In this document: positions 49,523 through 58,550 of the stretch, piece by piece
Layout of the letters: each line of letters starts with the position of its first letter
Position numbering within the stretch: the first letter of the stretch is position 1
From: Bacteriovorax sp. BAL6_X
GTDB lineage: Bacteria; Bdellovibrionota; Bacteriovoracia; Bacteriovoracales; Bacteriovoracaceae
Assembly: GCF_000443995.1 (NCBI RefSeq)
Contig: NZ_AUMC01000010.1
Coordinates: forward strand, 186,001 to 250,000
Length of the DNA: 64,000 bases
Reading direction: 5' to 3'
Notes under the pieces: generated by a model
The model's database searches: none
What the model saw: the letters and a program-made list of their open reading frames with translations, nothing else
What the model was told of the DNA's origin: nothing
Program-made: the position numbers and the translations under genes

Positions 49523-50384
49523 AAGTAATTTCCACTAATCTGTTATCGATAAGACGTGTTGGTTTACTTCCGACAAAGTAAGCACCTGCGATAACAACTT
49601 CTTTTGTATTTGATTCAACATCTTCTAGATTGGCGCTATCGAGAACTTCAAGATAGTCCCATTTAGTATCCTTTAGTGTCTCTTCAAGGATTTCATTTAA
49701 CTGAGCTTGAGCATCGACCCAAGTTGTTCTTATTAGAAGATTTTCTAATTCATCAAGTTTATTAGGAAGAAGAAGAGCATATTCTTTTTCTTCTTTTGTT
49801 AAGTAACCATTACGAGATGAAAGGGCGAGGCCACTTTCTTCACGTTTAATTGGTACGGTTTTAATATCAATTTCAAGATTTAAGTCATGGGCCATTTTTC
49901 TAATGACACAAACTTGTTGGTAGTCTTTTTGTCCAAAGAAGGCCTGACTTGGCTTAATGAGTGTAAAGAGTTGATAGACAACTGTTGTTACACCACTGAA
50001 GTGAGTAGGGCGGCTTTGTCCACATAGCTTTTTTGTAATGCCTTCAACTGAGACTGTCGTATTAAATCCTGCTGGATAAACCTCTCTATTATCTTTTGGA
50101 AGAAAAACTACGATATCATTAGCACGTTCACCGGCAGTTTCTTTGATAAGAATTAAGTCTTGTTCTGGTGTACGAGGATAGCTATCAAGGTCTTCATTTT
50201 CTCCAAATTGTTTGGGATTTACAAAGATTGTCACAACAACTTTTTCGCAAGTTTCAAGAGCACTTGTCAGAAGGCTCATGTGACCCGCATGTAAGTTACC
50301 CATTGTAGCAACAAGGCCAAGTGAATCGTGAGACACTTCCTTCATTGTTGCCATTAAATCTGATCGCGTTTGAATTAACTTCAA
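49515..50384 (-). CDS. panC: Pantothenate synthetase PanC
   Basis: PanC joins pantoate and beta-alanine with ATP to give pantothenate. The 289 residues carry MGNLHAGHMSLL (the HxGH ATP motif), IFVNPKQFGENEDLDSYPRT, FFGQKDYQQ and the KMSKS-like ESGLALSSRNGYL. The ATG overlaps the coaBC stop by four bases, so translation is coupled. The enzyme is in the same transcript as coaBC. Confidence 0.96.
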   Translation of the reverse strand: MKLIQTRSDLMATMKEVSHDSLGLVATMGNLHAGHMSLLTSALETCEKVVVTIFVNPKQFGENEDLDSYPRTPEQDLILIKETAGERANDIVVFLPKDNREVYPAGFNTTVSVEGITKKLCGQSRPTHFSGVTTVVYQLFTLIKPSQAFFGQKDYQQVCVIRKMAHDLNLEIDIKTVPIKREESGLALSSRNGYLTKEEKEYALLLPNKLDELENLLIRTTWVDAQAQLNEILEETLKDTKWDYLEVLDSANLEDVESNTKEVVIAGAYFVGSKPTRLIDNRLVEITYA

Positions 50385-51607
50385 GCTTTAATCCTTTTAA
50401 ATATTTCTTTTGCTAACTCGATTTTTGATAGCTCGCCAGTAAAGGCAATTTCACCATCGTTAAGGATTGTGTAGTTAGCTTCATTATTTCCGAAGCCTTT
50501 TCGCTCAGTTTTACATAGGCCACTATTTACATGTGTACCCACTAAGAGCTTTGTTGGCTTGCGATTATACTTTGATTCTAAAATATCTTTTGAAAGGTCT
50601 GTTTCCGCCGCAAATCCAATGATCGTTTGGTGAGCGGATTTATTGGCAACAACATGTGCAAGAATATCTTGTGCCTTTTCAAACTCAAGGCTTGAAGAAA
50701 GGGCCTCTTTCTTAAGCTTAGATTCAGCTGTTTTAAACTTAAGATCACTAATGGCCGCCGTTGAGATATAAGTATCAAATTGATTTTCAAGACCAAGAAC
50801 TGCTTCATACATTTCATCTGTCGTTCGAACAGAGATAATCTTAGTTCCTGGAAGACTTCTTAGGTACTTAAACTCTGGACATGAGTTTTGCCCCAGTAAA
50901 ATGGTGGTTTTATAACCTAGGCGAAGGGACTCTTTCGCAATCTCATATCCTGTTTTTCCAGAGGAGGGATTTGTCACAAAACGAACTGGATCAATTGGTG
51001 CAACTGTTGCTCCAGCTGTAATGACCACGTGTTTTGAAGATTCATTAATTGAAGGATTTATAGCATCAAAATTTGCTAAGACCTCTTCAACTGCTGGAAT
51101 CTTTCCTGCACCGACATCGCCACATGCAAGCTCACCTGAAGCTGGTGGATAAATAAAGATATTGCTTTGTTTATTTAGTCTTTCTAATAGATCGATATTT
51201 TCTTGCGTGATTGGATTAGTCCACATCGACGTATTCATTGCCGGATAAATTACCGTTTGAAATTTATCCCAGCCGGCCAGGAAAATTGAAGATAGTAGAT
51301 CGTCTGCTTTGCCCATGGCAAGGTTTGCAATAGTATTGGCACTGGCAGGGTAGATATGAAGTAAGTCCGCCCACTTTGCCAATTCTATATGAAGTACTGA
51401 TTTCGTTTCCACGCTGGCGCTAAAATCAGACTGAGCGCTGTAAACTTCGGCCGCACCAAGGTAAGTGTAGAGGTCTGCCTGAACAAATTTAATTGCTCCG
51501 CCTGTTAAGATAACTTTTACCTCGTGACCTTTTTTAACCAGTCCTCTTACAAACTCAATTGACTTGTAAGCAGAAACTGAGCCACATACACCTACTAATA
51601 TTTTCAT
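50381..51607 (-). CDS. coaBC: Bifunctional phosphopantothenoylcysteine synthetase/decarboxylase CoaBC (Dfp)
   Basis: CoaBC turns 4'-phosphopantothenate into 4'-phosphopantetheine in two steps. In the N-terminal flavin decarboxylase (CoaC) the catalytic His (VLHIELAKWAD), PAMNTSMW and the Cys of ELACGDVGAGKIP are present. The C-terminal ligase (CoaB) has NPSSGKTGYEIAKE and the dimer motif AAISDLK in place of the more usual AVADF. The 408 residues match the family. It starts the coaBC-panC-hflX run. Confidence 0.95.
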   Translation of the reverse strand: MKILVGVCGSVSAYKSIEFVRGLVKKGHEVKVILTGGAIKFVQADLYTYLGAAEVYSAQSDFSASVETKSVLHIELAKWADLLHIYPASANTIANLAMGKADDLLSSIFLAGWDKFQTVIYPAMNTSMWTNPITQENIDLLERLNKQSNIFIYPPASGELACGDVGAGKIPAVEEVLANFDAINPSINESSKHVVITAGATVAPIDPVRFVTNPSSGKTGYEIAKESLRLGYKTTILLGQNSCPEFKYLRSLPGTKIISVRTTDEMYEAVLGLENQFDTYISTAAISDLKFKTAESKLKKEALSSSLEFEKAQDILAHVVANKSAHQTIIGFAAETDLSKDILESKYNRKPTKLLVGTHVNSGLCKTERKGFGNNEANYTILNDGEIAFTGELSKIELAKEIFKRIKA

Positions 51608-51735
51608 ATATTTAACTTTCTGGTTGTTAATACTATGTGTCTATCTTATATATGTTTTTAAGGATTTAGGCCATTGAATTTGAAATATCTGAAGGTATTC
51701 GGAAGGCCTGTGTAATAAGTAACAAAGGTAAGTTT

Positions 51736-51960
51736 ATGAAATTTGGTAAGTTCTCAATCATCTCACAACGTGACGTACAAGCGCTGGGTGATACGCTAGA
51801 ACTAATCTACATAAATTACGATCATATCGTGTCAATGAAGCCTATTAATATCGTTATGGATGGTGATGTTAAGGAAGGTTACTGGCTACGTCTATCTAAT
51901 GGCAAGAAGTATCGTGCCATTGAAATACCAGCAAATTTTAAAAAGAATTTTGTAGGCTAA
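51736..51960 (+). CDS. Small protein of unknown function, weakly FlbD-like
   Basis: A 74-residue cytoplasmic protein. Residues about 20-70 (LELIYINYDHIVSMKPINIV, then GYWLRLSNGKKYRAIEIP) have the look of FlbD, a short flagellar-associated protein whose core reads as an Asn/Glu-Leu strand, loop and LTNGKK strand. It is longer at the start than FlbD. There is GGTAAG before the ATG. The gene is alone on the plus strand and overlaps the end of coaX by 23 bases. The family call is weak. Confidence 0.5.
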   Translation: MKFGKFSIISQRDVQALGDTLELIYINYDHIVSMKPINIVMDGDVKEGYWLRLSNGKKYRAIEIPANFKKNFVG

Positions 51961-52585
51961 ATAGAGCTTGGTGAATGAGGTTGTTCTGAATTTCACCGCA
52001 ATCTTTTAGCTTCTGTGAGTCTCCACCTGTGAGAATAATTCGATGTTGATTATATTTTTTCAATTGAGAAGTAATCATATCGACATAGGCAGCATAAGCG
52101 TGAGAGATGGCCTGCTGTGTATTTGTCATTTCAGTTAAGTCAATTTCTCTAAGTAGGGGAAGATTGGCCGAAAATTCTGGATATGACCTTAGGTAATTTC
52201 CTAAGCCTAAAAAAATTGGCCCACCAAGGTGTTTTCCATGATCAATTTCATCAAGTGTAATAAAGCTTCCTGTATCAACTAGCAGAAGCTTTTCATTTGG
52301 AAATTTCTTTTGCAGGTAATATGAAATGACTTTACGATCGATTCCTAATTTATTTTGATCATAAAATGTTTGGAAATCAGTAATAAGATCATTTGCATTC
52401 TTTGCATTTCTAGGAAGAAGTGATGTTATTTCTTTTGAAACATTTGAGTATATGACAGAAGAGTTCTCTTTAAAGATGAAGTCAAAGTTTTGAATACTTA
52501 ACTTTTTAACATCAGTAAGAACGTTATTTTGAAAAACACCAATTTTTAGAAAAGTGTTACCACTATCAATGGTGTAGGTTTGCAT
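51938..52585 (-). CDS. coaX: Type III pantothenate kinase CoaX
   Basis: CoaX phosphorylates pantothenate, the committed step of CoA synthesis. The start at 52585 (inside the panB end) is used: the residues MQTYTIDSGNTFLKIGVF open the family's first phosphate motif. The motifs LGIDRKV, LLLVDTGSFITLDEID, HLGGPIFLGLGNYL and MTNTQQAISHAYAA follow. The protein is divergent from well-known CoaX. The 215 residues are near the usual 240-260. It overlaps panB upstream and is coupled to it. Confidence 0.85.
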   Translation of the reverse strand: MQTYTIDSGNTFLKIGVFQNNVLTDVKKLSIQNFDFIFKENSSVIYSNVSKEITSLLPRNAKNANDLITDFQTFYDQNKLGIDRKVISYYLQKKFPNEKLLLVDTGSFITLDEIDHGKHLGGPIFLGLGNYLRSYPEFSANLPLLREIDLTEMTNTQQAISHAYAAYVDMITSQLKKYNQHRIILTGGDSQKLKDCGEIQNNLIHQALFSLQNSF

Positions 52586-53372
52586 CTTCTGTAATATCCA
52601 TGTTCTTATTCTTTTGAATATATTCACTAATGAGCTTAAGTTTTTGATCAAAGAAGTTAGCAATAGGAGTACAGAAATTTGGATATTTTCCTGGTCCCAT
52701 TTTCAGTAGGTCATTAATAACTAGAACTTGTCCATCAGTGTTCTTTCCTGCACCAATTCCAATCGTTGGAATTGAAAGCTCTCTTGTTATGATTGTGGCA
52801 ATCTCATCAGTAACGCATTCTAAAACAATAGAAAAACACCCGGCCTCTTCTAAAAGCTTTGCTTCTGCTAATAGTCTTGCCTTATCTGAGTCATCTTTGC
52901 CATGAGTGTAGTAACCACCTTGTTCATGAACACTTTGAGGAGTCAGGCCAATATGTCCCATAACGGGAATACCAGATTGAGTTAATCTTTTGATAATATC
53001 GAGTTGGTGAGGATAGGCTCCTTCAAGCTTAAGTGCTTCAGCTTGAGTGTCTTGAAAGAGTTTCGTCGCATTCTCAAGGGCCATGTCAAAATTTGTATAA
53101 GTTCCAAAAGGCATATCAACAATAACAAATTTATTTGGAGCACCTCTTCTTACTGCCGCTCCAAAAATGGCCATCTCTGTCAGGCTAACTTGAACTGTCG
53201 TATCGTAGCCAAGAACAACATTACCGAGGCTGTCACCAACAAGGATCATGTCAAGCTCTGTCTCGTTTAACATTTGAGCTGTTTGATAATCATAGCAAGT
53301 AAGAACTTGAAGAGACTTTCTTGTTTCAGAAAGTTTTGATTTTCTAATTTTTCGAGTTGTTAGCTTCTTCAT
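52566..53372 (-). CDS. panB: Ketopantoate hydroxymethyltransferase PanB
   Basis: PanB makes ketopantoate from 2-oxoisovalerate and methylenetetrahydrofolate. The motifs VLTCYDYQTAQML, DMILVGDSLGNVVLGYDTTV, MPFGTY, KLEGAYPHQLDIIKRL and GHIGLTPQSVHEQGG are all standard, and Mg-binding Asp and catalytic Glu are within them. An in-frame TTG at 53396 and ATG at 53378 give alternatives; the ATG at 53372 gives the usual N-terminus. It overlaps the upstream reductoisomerase-like gene and the downstream coaX, so all three are coupled. Confidence 0.95.
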   Translation of the reverse strand: MKKLTTRKIRKSKLSETRKSLQVLTCYDYQTAQMLNETELDMILVGDSLGNVVLGYDTTVQVSLTEMAIFGAAVRRGAPNKFVIVDMPFGTYTNFDMALENATKLFQDTQAEALKLEGAYPHQLDIIKRLTQSGIPVMGHIGLTPQSVHEQGGYYTHGKDDSDKARLLAEAKLLEEAGCFSIVLECVTDEIATIITRELSIPTIGIGAGKNTDGQVLVINDLLKMGPGKYPNFCTPIANFFDQKLKLISEYIQKNKNMDITEDANLHH

Positions 53373-54312
53373 TCCCATGAACCAATTTTTTTCCAAAGCT
53401 ATTGTAAACTTTGGTGATATCTAAGTTATTCCACTCACTTATAACCTGAGAGAGCTGCTTTTGGAAATCAGTATGAAGAATTTCACGTGCGAATGAGCCA
53501 TTTTTAATATTTTGATAGATTTTATTGAGCTTGTTCTGGTACTCGTTATCAAATATCAAGGACTTGGCCATTTCTCCTCCCATGAAGGCATTAGGTGAGA
53601 TAAGTTTCATGAACTCTGTTGGGCCAAACTTAATCATGGCATCAGCAATGAGTTTAACTTCATGCCAACACTCAATATAGGCAATTTCTGGGGAGTGACC
53701 TTTATTGATAAGAGTCTCAAAAGAGAGCCTTGCGGCCTGTGGAATAACTGAGCAGAGAATTGATTGCTCAGAGAAGAGATCACAGATTGTTTCTTCTTCA
53801 AAGCTACTTACGATTGGGCCAACTGTAATCCCTAGATCTTTTGCAAGACTTAAGAGGCCTTCATCATCACAATTTACAACTGCTGTTAGAGGGGCCTTCG
53901 TTTCGTAACCAAATCTTAACTCACTGGCAATGGCCTTTGGCGCTAAAAGAAAGTGTATATGTGTTGGAAGCTTTGATCGTAGGTCTTGGTACATAACACT
54001 ATAACCGTGTCCGTAAACCAATCTTTGTTTAAAATTCGTATCAGAGAATTGAAGAGAAGTTAAGATTTCTTCATGGGTATCATCTGGTGTTAGGATGATG
54101 ATAAATTCAAAATTAGCAATTTTACTATTTGTTATATCAATTGTTGGCAGGCCCATTTTATTTGCTAAAGAAATTGAGCTACTATTTTGGCGTAGGCCGA
54201 TAGTAACTTCTCTACCAGAGTCTCTAAGGTTTAATGACCAAGACTTTGCTTGAGAGCCAAAACCAATAATTAAAATATCATTAGAATTATTATCGCTACT
54301 ATTTTTCATCAT
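53344..54312 (-). CDS. Ketol-acid reductoisomerase-like protein, possible ketopantoate reductase
   Basis: A 322-residue NAD(P)-binding protein that resembles IlvC. IGFGSQAKSWSLNLRDSG is close to the IlvC NADPH motif, and DLFSEQSILC and IAYIECWHEVKLIADAM keep the metal-binding Asp and Glu positions. Two expected elements differ: the KGPG loop is KAIA (LLAPKAIASE) and the Ser of SNTAEYG is replaced (KLISPNAFMGG). It overlaps panB. E. coli and Corynebacterium IlvC can reduce ketopantoate, so a PanE-like role in this cluster is a good guess. No other ilv gene is in the window. Confidence 0.8.
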   Translation of the reverse strand: MMKNSSDNNSNDILIIGFGSQAKSWSLNLRDSGREVTIGLRQNSSSISLANKMGLPTIDITNSKIANFEFIIILTPDDTHEEILTSLQFSDTNFKQRLVYGHGYSVMYQDLRSKLPTHIHFLLAPKAIASELRFGYETKAPLTAVVNCDDEGLLSLAKDLGITVGPIVSSFEEETICDLFSEQSILCSVIPQAARLSFETLINKGHSPEIAYIECWHEVKLIADAMIKFGPTEFMKLISPNAFMGGEMAKSLIFDNEYQNKLNKIYQNIKNGSFAREILHTDFQKQLSQVISEWNNLDITKVYNSFGKKLVHGNEEANNSKN

Positions 54313-54351
54313 AAAAATTAGATATCATGGATTGAAACAATAAGGGAAGTT

Positions 54352-55152
54352 ATGGCACAGGAAGTAATCTATTTTTCTAAGAAAGGTTTAACTGCACGTG
54401 ATGCATTAATTAATGAGGGAAATCTTTGGGGGAATTCTTTCTTTACGACAGTTCTTGTAAAAGGTGGCAAGGCGATCTTTTGGGACCAGCATCGTCAAAG
54501 ATTGGAAAAGTCATTTCAATATTGTTGGCCAAAAGAATTTGACAGTTCAATTATCGATGAAGCTCAGCTGGCCACGGCAAAAATACTTGGAGATTTTAGT
54601 TCAATCCCTCATGCCTACCTAAGGATTACTTTCTATCGTGAGCTCTCTGGTGCAATTCAATATTGGATTTGGGCAGTTGAAAAAGATCAGCTTAAGAGTT
54701 CACTAAAGTTAAACTCTCATTGTTATTACCCTGATCGCAATTTTCCCGACTTTTTAAAACGAAGTAATTATCAATATCAATTTCAACTTAGGAAAGAAAG
54801 TCTGGCCCAAGGCTATGATGATGTTCTCTTGCTTGATCATGAGTCTTATATATTGGAACTTCCGACGGCAAATATTATTCTCAAGAAAGGGGATGATTAT
54901 ATAACTCCAATTGCAGAATTTGGTGTACTTGATGGAATCTCTCTCGAGAGGGTAAAATTCATGTTAGAAAAGCTAGGACGCCCCTTGAGAGAAATGCGTG
55001 TTCATGCGGCCGAATTACATGAATTTGATAGTTGTTTCACAACAAGTTCATTTAATGGCATTAGGCATATTTCAACTATCAACGAAGTAGCATATACTGA
55101 AGATATAGAAATTAAAAAATTAGTTAATGAGTTTTACGGAGAAATTTGGTGA
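54352..55152 (+). CDS. Class IV aminotransferase-fold PLP enzyme
   Basis: A 266-residue fold-type IV PLP enzyme, of the group of aminodeoxychorismate lyase (PabC), branched-chain and D-amino acid transaminases. The catalytic Lys fits LKRSNYQYQFQLRKES, and YDDVLLLDHESYILELPTAN followed by the GVLDGISLERV phosphate-binding turn match the family. Most family members have Thr/Ser after E..; here ELPTAN is a variant. Which substrate it uses cannot be read. PabC is the best guess because the length and NSFFTTVLV start resemble it. The ATG has GGGAAG upstream. Confidence 0.75.
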   Translation: MAQEVIYFSKKGLTARDALINEGNLWGNSFFTTVLVKGGKAIFWDQHRQRLEKSFQYCWPKEFDSSIIDEAQLATAKILGDFSSIPHAYLRITFYRELSGAIQYWIWAVEKDQLKSSLKLNSHCYYPDRNFPDFLKRSNYQYQFQLRKESLAQGYDDVLLLDHESYILELPTANIILKKGDDYITPIAEFGVLDGISLERVKFMLEKLGRPLREMRVHAAELHEFDSCFTTSSFNGIRHISTINEVAYTEDIEIKKLVNEFYGEIW

Positions 55153-55361
55153 CAAAAATTTTAAAGGTTAAATGTCCTGAATGCTCAAAAGAGTTTAATT
55201 ATTATTCAAGTGAATTCCGTCCATTTTGCAGTGAGAAATGTAAGATGGTTGACTTAGGAATGTGGCTTACAGAAAATTATACAGTTGCTAGTCAGGAGCC
55301 TCTTTCTGAGTCTGACTTAGAGGCCGTCATTAAAAAGAGACAGGATGAAGAAGATTACTAA
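55149..55361 (+). CDS. yacG: DNA gyrase inhibitor YacG
   Basis: YacG is a small zinc protein that binds DNA gyrase in E. coli. This 70-residue protein has the four cysteines in KVKCPECSKEF and RPFCSEKCKMVDLGMWL, with the helical tail, as in the family. The GTG at 55149, with GGAG upstream, overlaps the aminotransferase stop (GTGA). The next gene starts inside this one (17-base overlap). Confidence 0.92.
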   Translation: MTKILKVKCPECSKEFNYYSSEFRPFCSEKCKMVDLGMWLTENYTVASQEPLSESDLEAVIKKRQDEEDY

Positions 55362-56187
55362 GAGTGAACTTATTGCCATTGAAGGCGAATTAATAAAGAT
55401 AGCACGTGGTGCCGGAAGAATTTTAAAACCTTTTCAAAAAGATCTTTCAAATCTTTCAATTAGTTACAAAGACGCTCAAGGAGCAGTCTCAGCTGCTGAC
55501 CATGCGTCTGAAGGCTATATTATCAATCAACTCTATAAACTTCGTGCTGATATTCCTGTGCTGGCGGAAGAAGACTTCTACCATAAGTATCAAGGTGATT
55601 ATAAGCACCTTAAAGAATACCAAGATAGTGACTATCTATGGGTTATTGATCCGCTGGATGGAACAAATAATTTCGTCCACGGATTAGAGCACTACTGTGT
55701 ATGTCTCTCTCTTACGTACAAACTACAGCCTATAGTTGGTGTCATTTATATTCCTGAAAAAGGGGAGTTCTATTGTGCGACAAAGGGGAATGGAGCTTTT
55801 CTGATTAAAGGGAAGGACAAAACTCGACTTAAGAAAACACGTTCAAGAGAGCGTGGCTTTCTCTTAGCGACTGGATTTGCTACGGAAAAGGGAAAGCCAT
55901 TCAATGATGAATTTAAAAAATTTAAAAAAGTCATGGTTAATATCTCTGCTGTTCGTCGACTTGGTTCAGCGGCCATTGATCTATGCTATGTAGCTCGCGG
56001 GATTTTTGATGGGTTCTGGGAAAAGGGGCTTGCTCCTTGGGATGTTGCTGCAGGAAAGATTATTTGCTCAGAAGCAGGTGCTAAAGTAACTGAGTATAAT
56101 GGTCATGATCATAATATCTTTTCAAAGACAATAATTGTGGGCAGAAATCCACTTTTTGAGAAGTTAAATGAAATGGTTTCCGACTAA
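55345..56187 (+). CDS. Inositol monophosphatase-family phosphatase
   Basis: A Mg-dependent sugar or nucleotide phosphatase of the IMPase/CysQ/FBPase group, 280 residues. The metal motifs EED (LAEEDFYH), WVIDPLDGTNNFVHGL and GFWEKGLAPWDVAAG are intact, so it is likely active. SuhB and CysQ are the best-known bacterial relatives; the substrate cannot be told. AGACAGG precedes the ATG. It overlaps yacG and may be read with it and the aminotransferase. Confidence 0.9.
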   Translation: MKKITKSELIAIEGELIKIARGAGRILKPFQKDLSNLSISYKDAQGAVSAADHASEGYIINQLYKLRADIPVLAEEDFYHKYQGDYKHLKEYQDSDYLWVIDPLDGTNNFVHGLEHYCVCLSLTYKLQPIVGVIYIPEKGEFYCATKGNGAFLIKGKDKTRLKKTRSRERGFLLATGFATEKGKPFNDEFKKFKKVMVNISAVRRLGSAAIDLCYVARGIFDGFWEKGLAPWDVAAGKIICSEAGAKVTEYNGHDHNIFSKTIIVGRNPLFEKLNEMVSD

Positions 56188-56302
56188 AAGACTCTATTTA
56201 TGTCCTACATTATAGGTTCATTTTTGCTATTTTTTCATATCTTTTAAATGGCGCTGATTATGTTAAAATAATCAGAGGTTTATATATTAAAAGGATTAAA
56301 AA

Positions 56303-57337
56303 GTGACGAATTCTATCACGAGATTATCAAGAGAAATGATGTACGTTAGTGACAACGTTTTTTATATTTTATTCTCTATTCTTATACTTTTAATTTGTGT
56401 CATCGTCGTTTATTGGTTTTATACAAGAAAACGTATGCAGGAGTTACAACATCAAATTCCAGCGAATGTTTTAAAAAGCTATCTCGACTCAGTTATTCAA
56501 AACTCAAATGCTTTAAAGTCTTCTCTGTTTAGAGGTGGCGGACTAGAGGCTGGAGAAGGGATTCCTTCTGTTGTTCCTGGTGGTAGCCTTCCAACTGGAA
56601 ATGTTGATGGAGCTCAGTTAGCAAGTAAGAATGCAGAAATTGCTGCATTAAACGGACAGATCGCAAATAAAGACTCACTTATTAGAGACCTTGAAGCACA
56701 GCTTGGTGCAGTTGAGCAATCAGGAGATAATTCTGACTCTGCTCAGATCATAACAAACCTAAATTCTGAAATTGCGGAACTTAAGTCACAGGTTGAAGTC
56801 TTAAAATCTTCAAGTGCCTCAGTTGGTGATAACAGTGCTGAATTATCTGCTCTTTCATCTGAAAGAGATGAGCTTCAGGCAAGACTTAAAGAATATGAAA
56901 TGATTGAAGGGGACCTTGCTGATCTTAGAAAATTTAAGCAAGAAAATGAACAACTAAAGGCGCAACTAGCAGAAGGTGGAGGAACTCCATCTACGCCAGC
57001 TCCTGAAGTTGATTTAACTCCTGATCCTGAGCCTGAAGTCGATCTTTCTCCTGAGCCTGAAGAAGTGATTGCTCCAGATGAAGAACCTGTCGAAGCACCT
57101 GAGCCAGTTGAAGTGCCAGAGCCAGAGAGTTTATCGGATAATACGACTGAGTTTTTTGAAGAACCAATTGAAGAAGCGACAACGCAAGCAGCTCCTGAGC
57201 CAATTGAAGAAGCTGAGGCTCCTGCTCCAACTGCGGCTGCAGCTGAAGTTACAGGGGAGAAAGCTCCTGAGAATGAAGCAACAGAGCAGAAGTCGGCAGA
57301 AGAGCTTTTAAGTGAATTTGAGAAAATGCTCGGTTAA
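56303..57337 (+). CDS. Single-pass membrane coiled-coil protein with Pro/Glu-rich tail
   Basis: A 344-residue protein with a GTG start and AAAGGA upstream. One membrane segment lies near residues 20-42 (FYILFSILILLICVIVVYWF). A Gly-rich stretch (75-100), a coiled coil (about 107-225) and an acidic Pro/Glu repeat region (about 230-325, PEPEVDLSPEPE type) follow, then a helical end. It looks like an inner-membrane anchor with an elongated cytoplasmic or periplasmic arm. No family is recognised. The HEAT-repeat gene follows after 45 bp, perhaps in the same transcript. Confidence 0.7.
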   Translation: MTNSITRLSREMMYVSDNVFYILFSILILLICVIVVYWFYTRKRMQELQHQIPANVLKSYLDSVIQNSNALKSSLFRGGGLEAGEGIPSVVPGGSLPTGNVDGAQLASKNAEIAALNGQIANKDSLIRDLEAQLGAVEQSGDNSDSAQIITNLNSEIAELKSQVEVLKSSSASVGDNSAELSALSSERDELQARLKEYEMIEGDLADLRKFKQENEQLKAQLAEGGGTPSTPAPEVDLTPDPEPEVDLSPEPEEVIAPDEEPVEAPEPVEVPEPESLSDNTTEFFEEPIEEATTQAAPEPIEEAEAPAPTAAAAEVTGEKAPENEATEQKSAEELLSEFEKMLG

Positions 57338-57382
57338 AATAAACCTTTAAAAAAAATAGAATAATTTAGACAAGGATGTCTT

Positions 57383-58147
57383 TTGAAAAAACTACTTCTT
57401 ATTGCAACATTAATTGTTAGTTTTAACTCGTTCTCAGCTGTAAACCATAAGGCCCATCAAGCGGTGTTAACACAGAAGCTCGAAAGACAATTCAAGTACA
57501 ATTTAAAATCAGCTGATATGGAAAAGCTTAAAAAGCAAGTTCTAAAGCTTAAAGGTAAGTCGGTTGCTGCTCTAATTAATGTAATGAAGGATGAAAAGTA
57601 TCCTGAGAAAAACCGTTGGATGGCAACTTTCTTACTTGGTAGAGTTATGGGAAAGAAGTCAGCACCTTTTATTTCTAAGTTTGCAAAGCATCCTAATTGG
57701 GTCATGAGAATGGCCGCTCTAAAGTCACTACTGGCACTAAATCAAACAGATTATAAAGATGTATACAAGCAGTCTTTAAAAGACAATTCTCTAATTGTTC
57801 GCTATCAAGCACTTGAAAATGTAAAGAGAATGAACCTAACTGATCTTGCTCCAAATATTTGGGCTATGTTATATGATAAGAGAAATTATCATATTAATGA
57901 AAAGCTTAAATCGACTAAGAGGGCCCATATTGTAAAAGAGATTATTACGACAATAGGGGATTTAAAATTTGAAAAAGCTAAGAAGCCTCTTTTATCAATG
58001 ATTCAAAAAGAAAAGTATTCTGATATTCATAGAGAAATTTCTGAAACTCTAGAGAAGATTACTGGCCGAAAAGCACCAAATGGTAACCTTAAAGAGAAGA
58101 AGCGTTTCTGGTCTAAGATCTCTCAAGCGACAGTTGTGATTCGCTAG
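57383..58147 (+). CDS. Secreted HEAT-repeat protein
   Basis: A 254-residue protein with a TTG start (AAGG 8 bases upstream) and a signal peptide (cut near residue 19, FSA). The mature part is a run of alpha-helical HEAT/PBS-lyase-type repeats (residues about 55-230): units such as NRWMATFLLGRVMGKKSAPF and NWVMRMAALKSLLAL are typical. It is Lys-rich. Such proteins usually hold partners. In the periplasm a scaffold role is plausible. Convergent with the gene at 58144, with stop codons overlapping by 4 bases. Confidence 0.72.
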   Translation: MKKLLLIATLIVSFNSFSAVNHKAHQAVLTQKLERQFKYNLKSADMEKLKKQVLKLKGKSVAALINVMKDEKYPEKNRWMATFLLGRVMGKKSAPFISKFAKHPNWVMRMAALKSLLALNQTDYKDVYKQSLKDNSLIVRYQALENVKRMNLTDLAPNIWAMLYDKRNYHINEKLKSTKRAHIVKEIITTIGDLKFEKAKKPLLSMIQKEKYSDIHREISETLEKITGRKAPNGNLKEKKRFWSKISQATVVIR

Positions 58148-58548
58148 TATTCAAAATGATTTATTTGAAATGATGGGTGATGAAACTTAAAGGCATGTCC
58201 TTTTGGTTTTATCACGACAATCTCTTTTTCTTCAATATGAGTTTTCTTCTGAGCGTCTAATACAGTGATAAATTGCTTTAACTCGTTTTGTGACGGAGTG
58301 TTTGGGATTGAGCTAAAGATGATATTGAGCTGCTCTCCATAGTTCTTCGAAAAGAAGAAGTGACTTGCCCCATCTTTAATTAGGTCTTTATTCTTTGATT
58401 TTAAAATTCTTTCTTCCAGTGTGCCATCAACTAGGTGATTGATGGCCTCAAGTACTTGGGACGAACTCTCTTGTTGTTGATCATAAAGGCAAATGACTGC
58501 GCCAATACTTTCATTTATCAATGTGAAGAGTTCGTGTTTTAGTGCCAT
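58144..58548 (-). CDS. Hypothetical cytoplasmic protein
   Basis: A 134-residue protein with a mixed alpha/beta pattern, no signal peptide and one Cys. The hydrophobic helix near residues 5-25 (LFTLINESIGAVICLYD) and the acidic stretch after it are the only clear features. I do not recognise the family. It lies 2 bases after nusB on the same strand, so it is probably the last gene of the nrdR-nusB transcript. Confidence 0.55.
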   Translation of the reverse strand: MALKHELFTLINESIGAVICLYDQQQESSSQVLEAINHLVDGTLEERILKSKNKDLIKDGASHFFFSKNYGEQLNIIFSSIPNTPSQNELKQFITVLDAQKKTHIEEKEIVVIKPKGHAFKFHHPSFQINHFEY

Positions 58549-58550
58549 TG

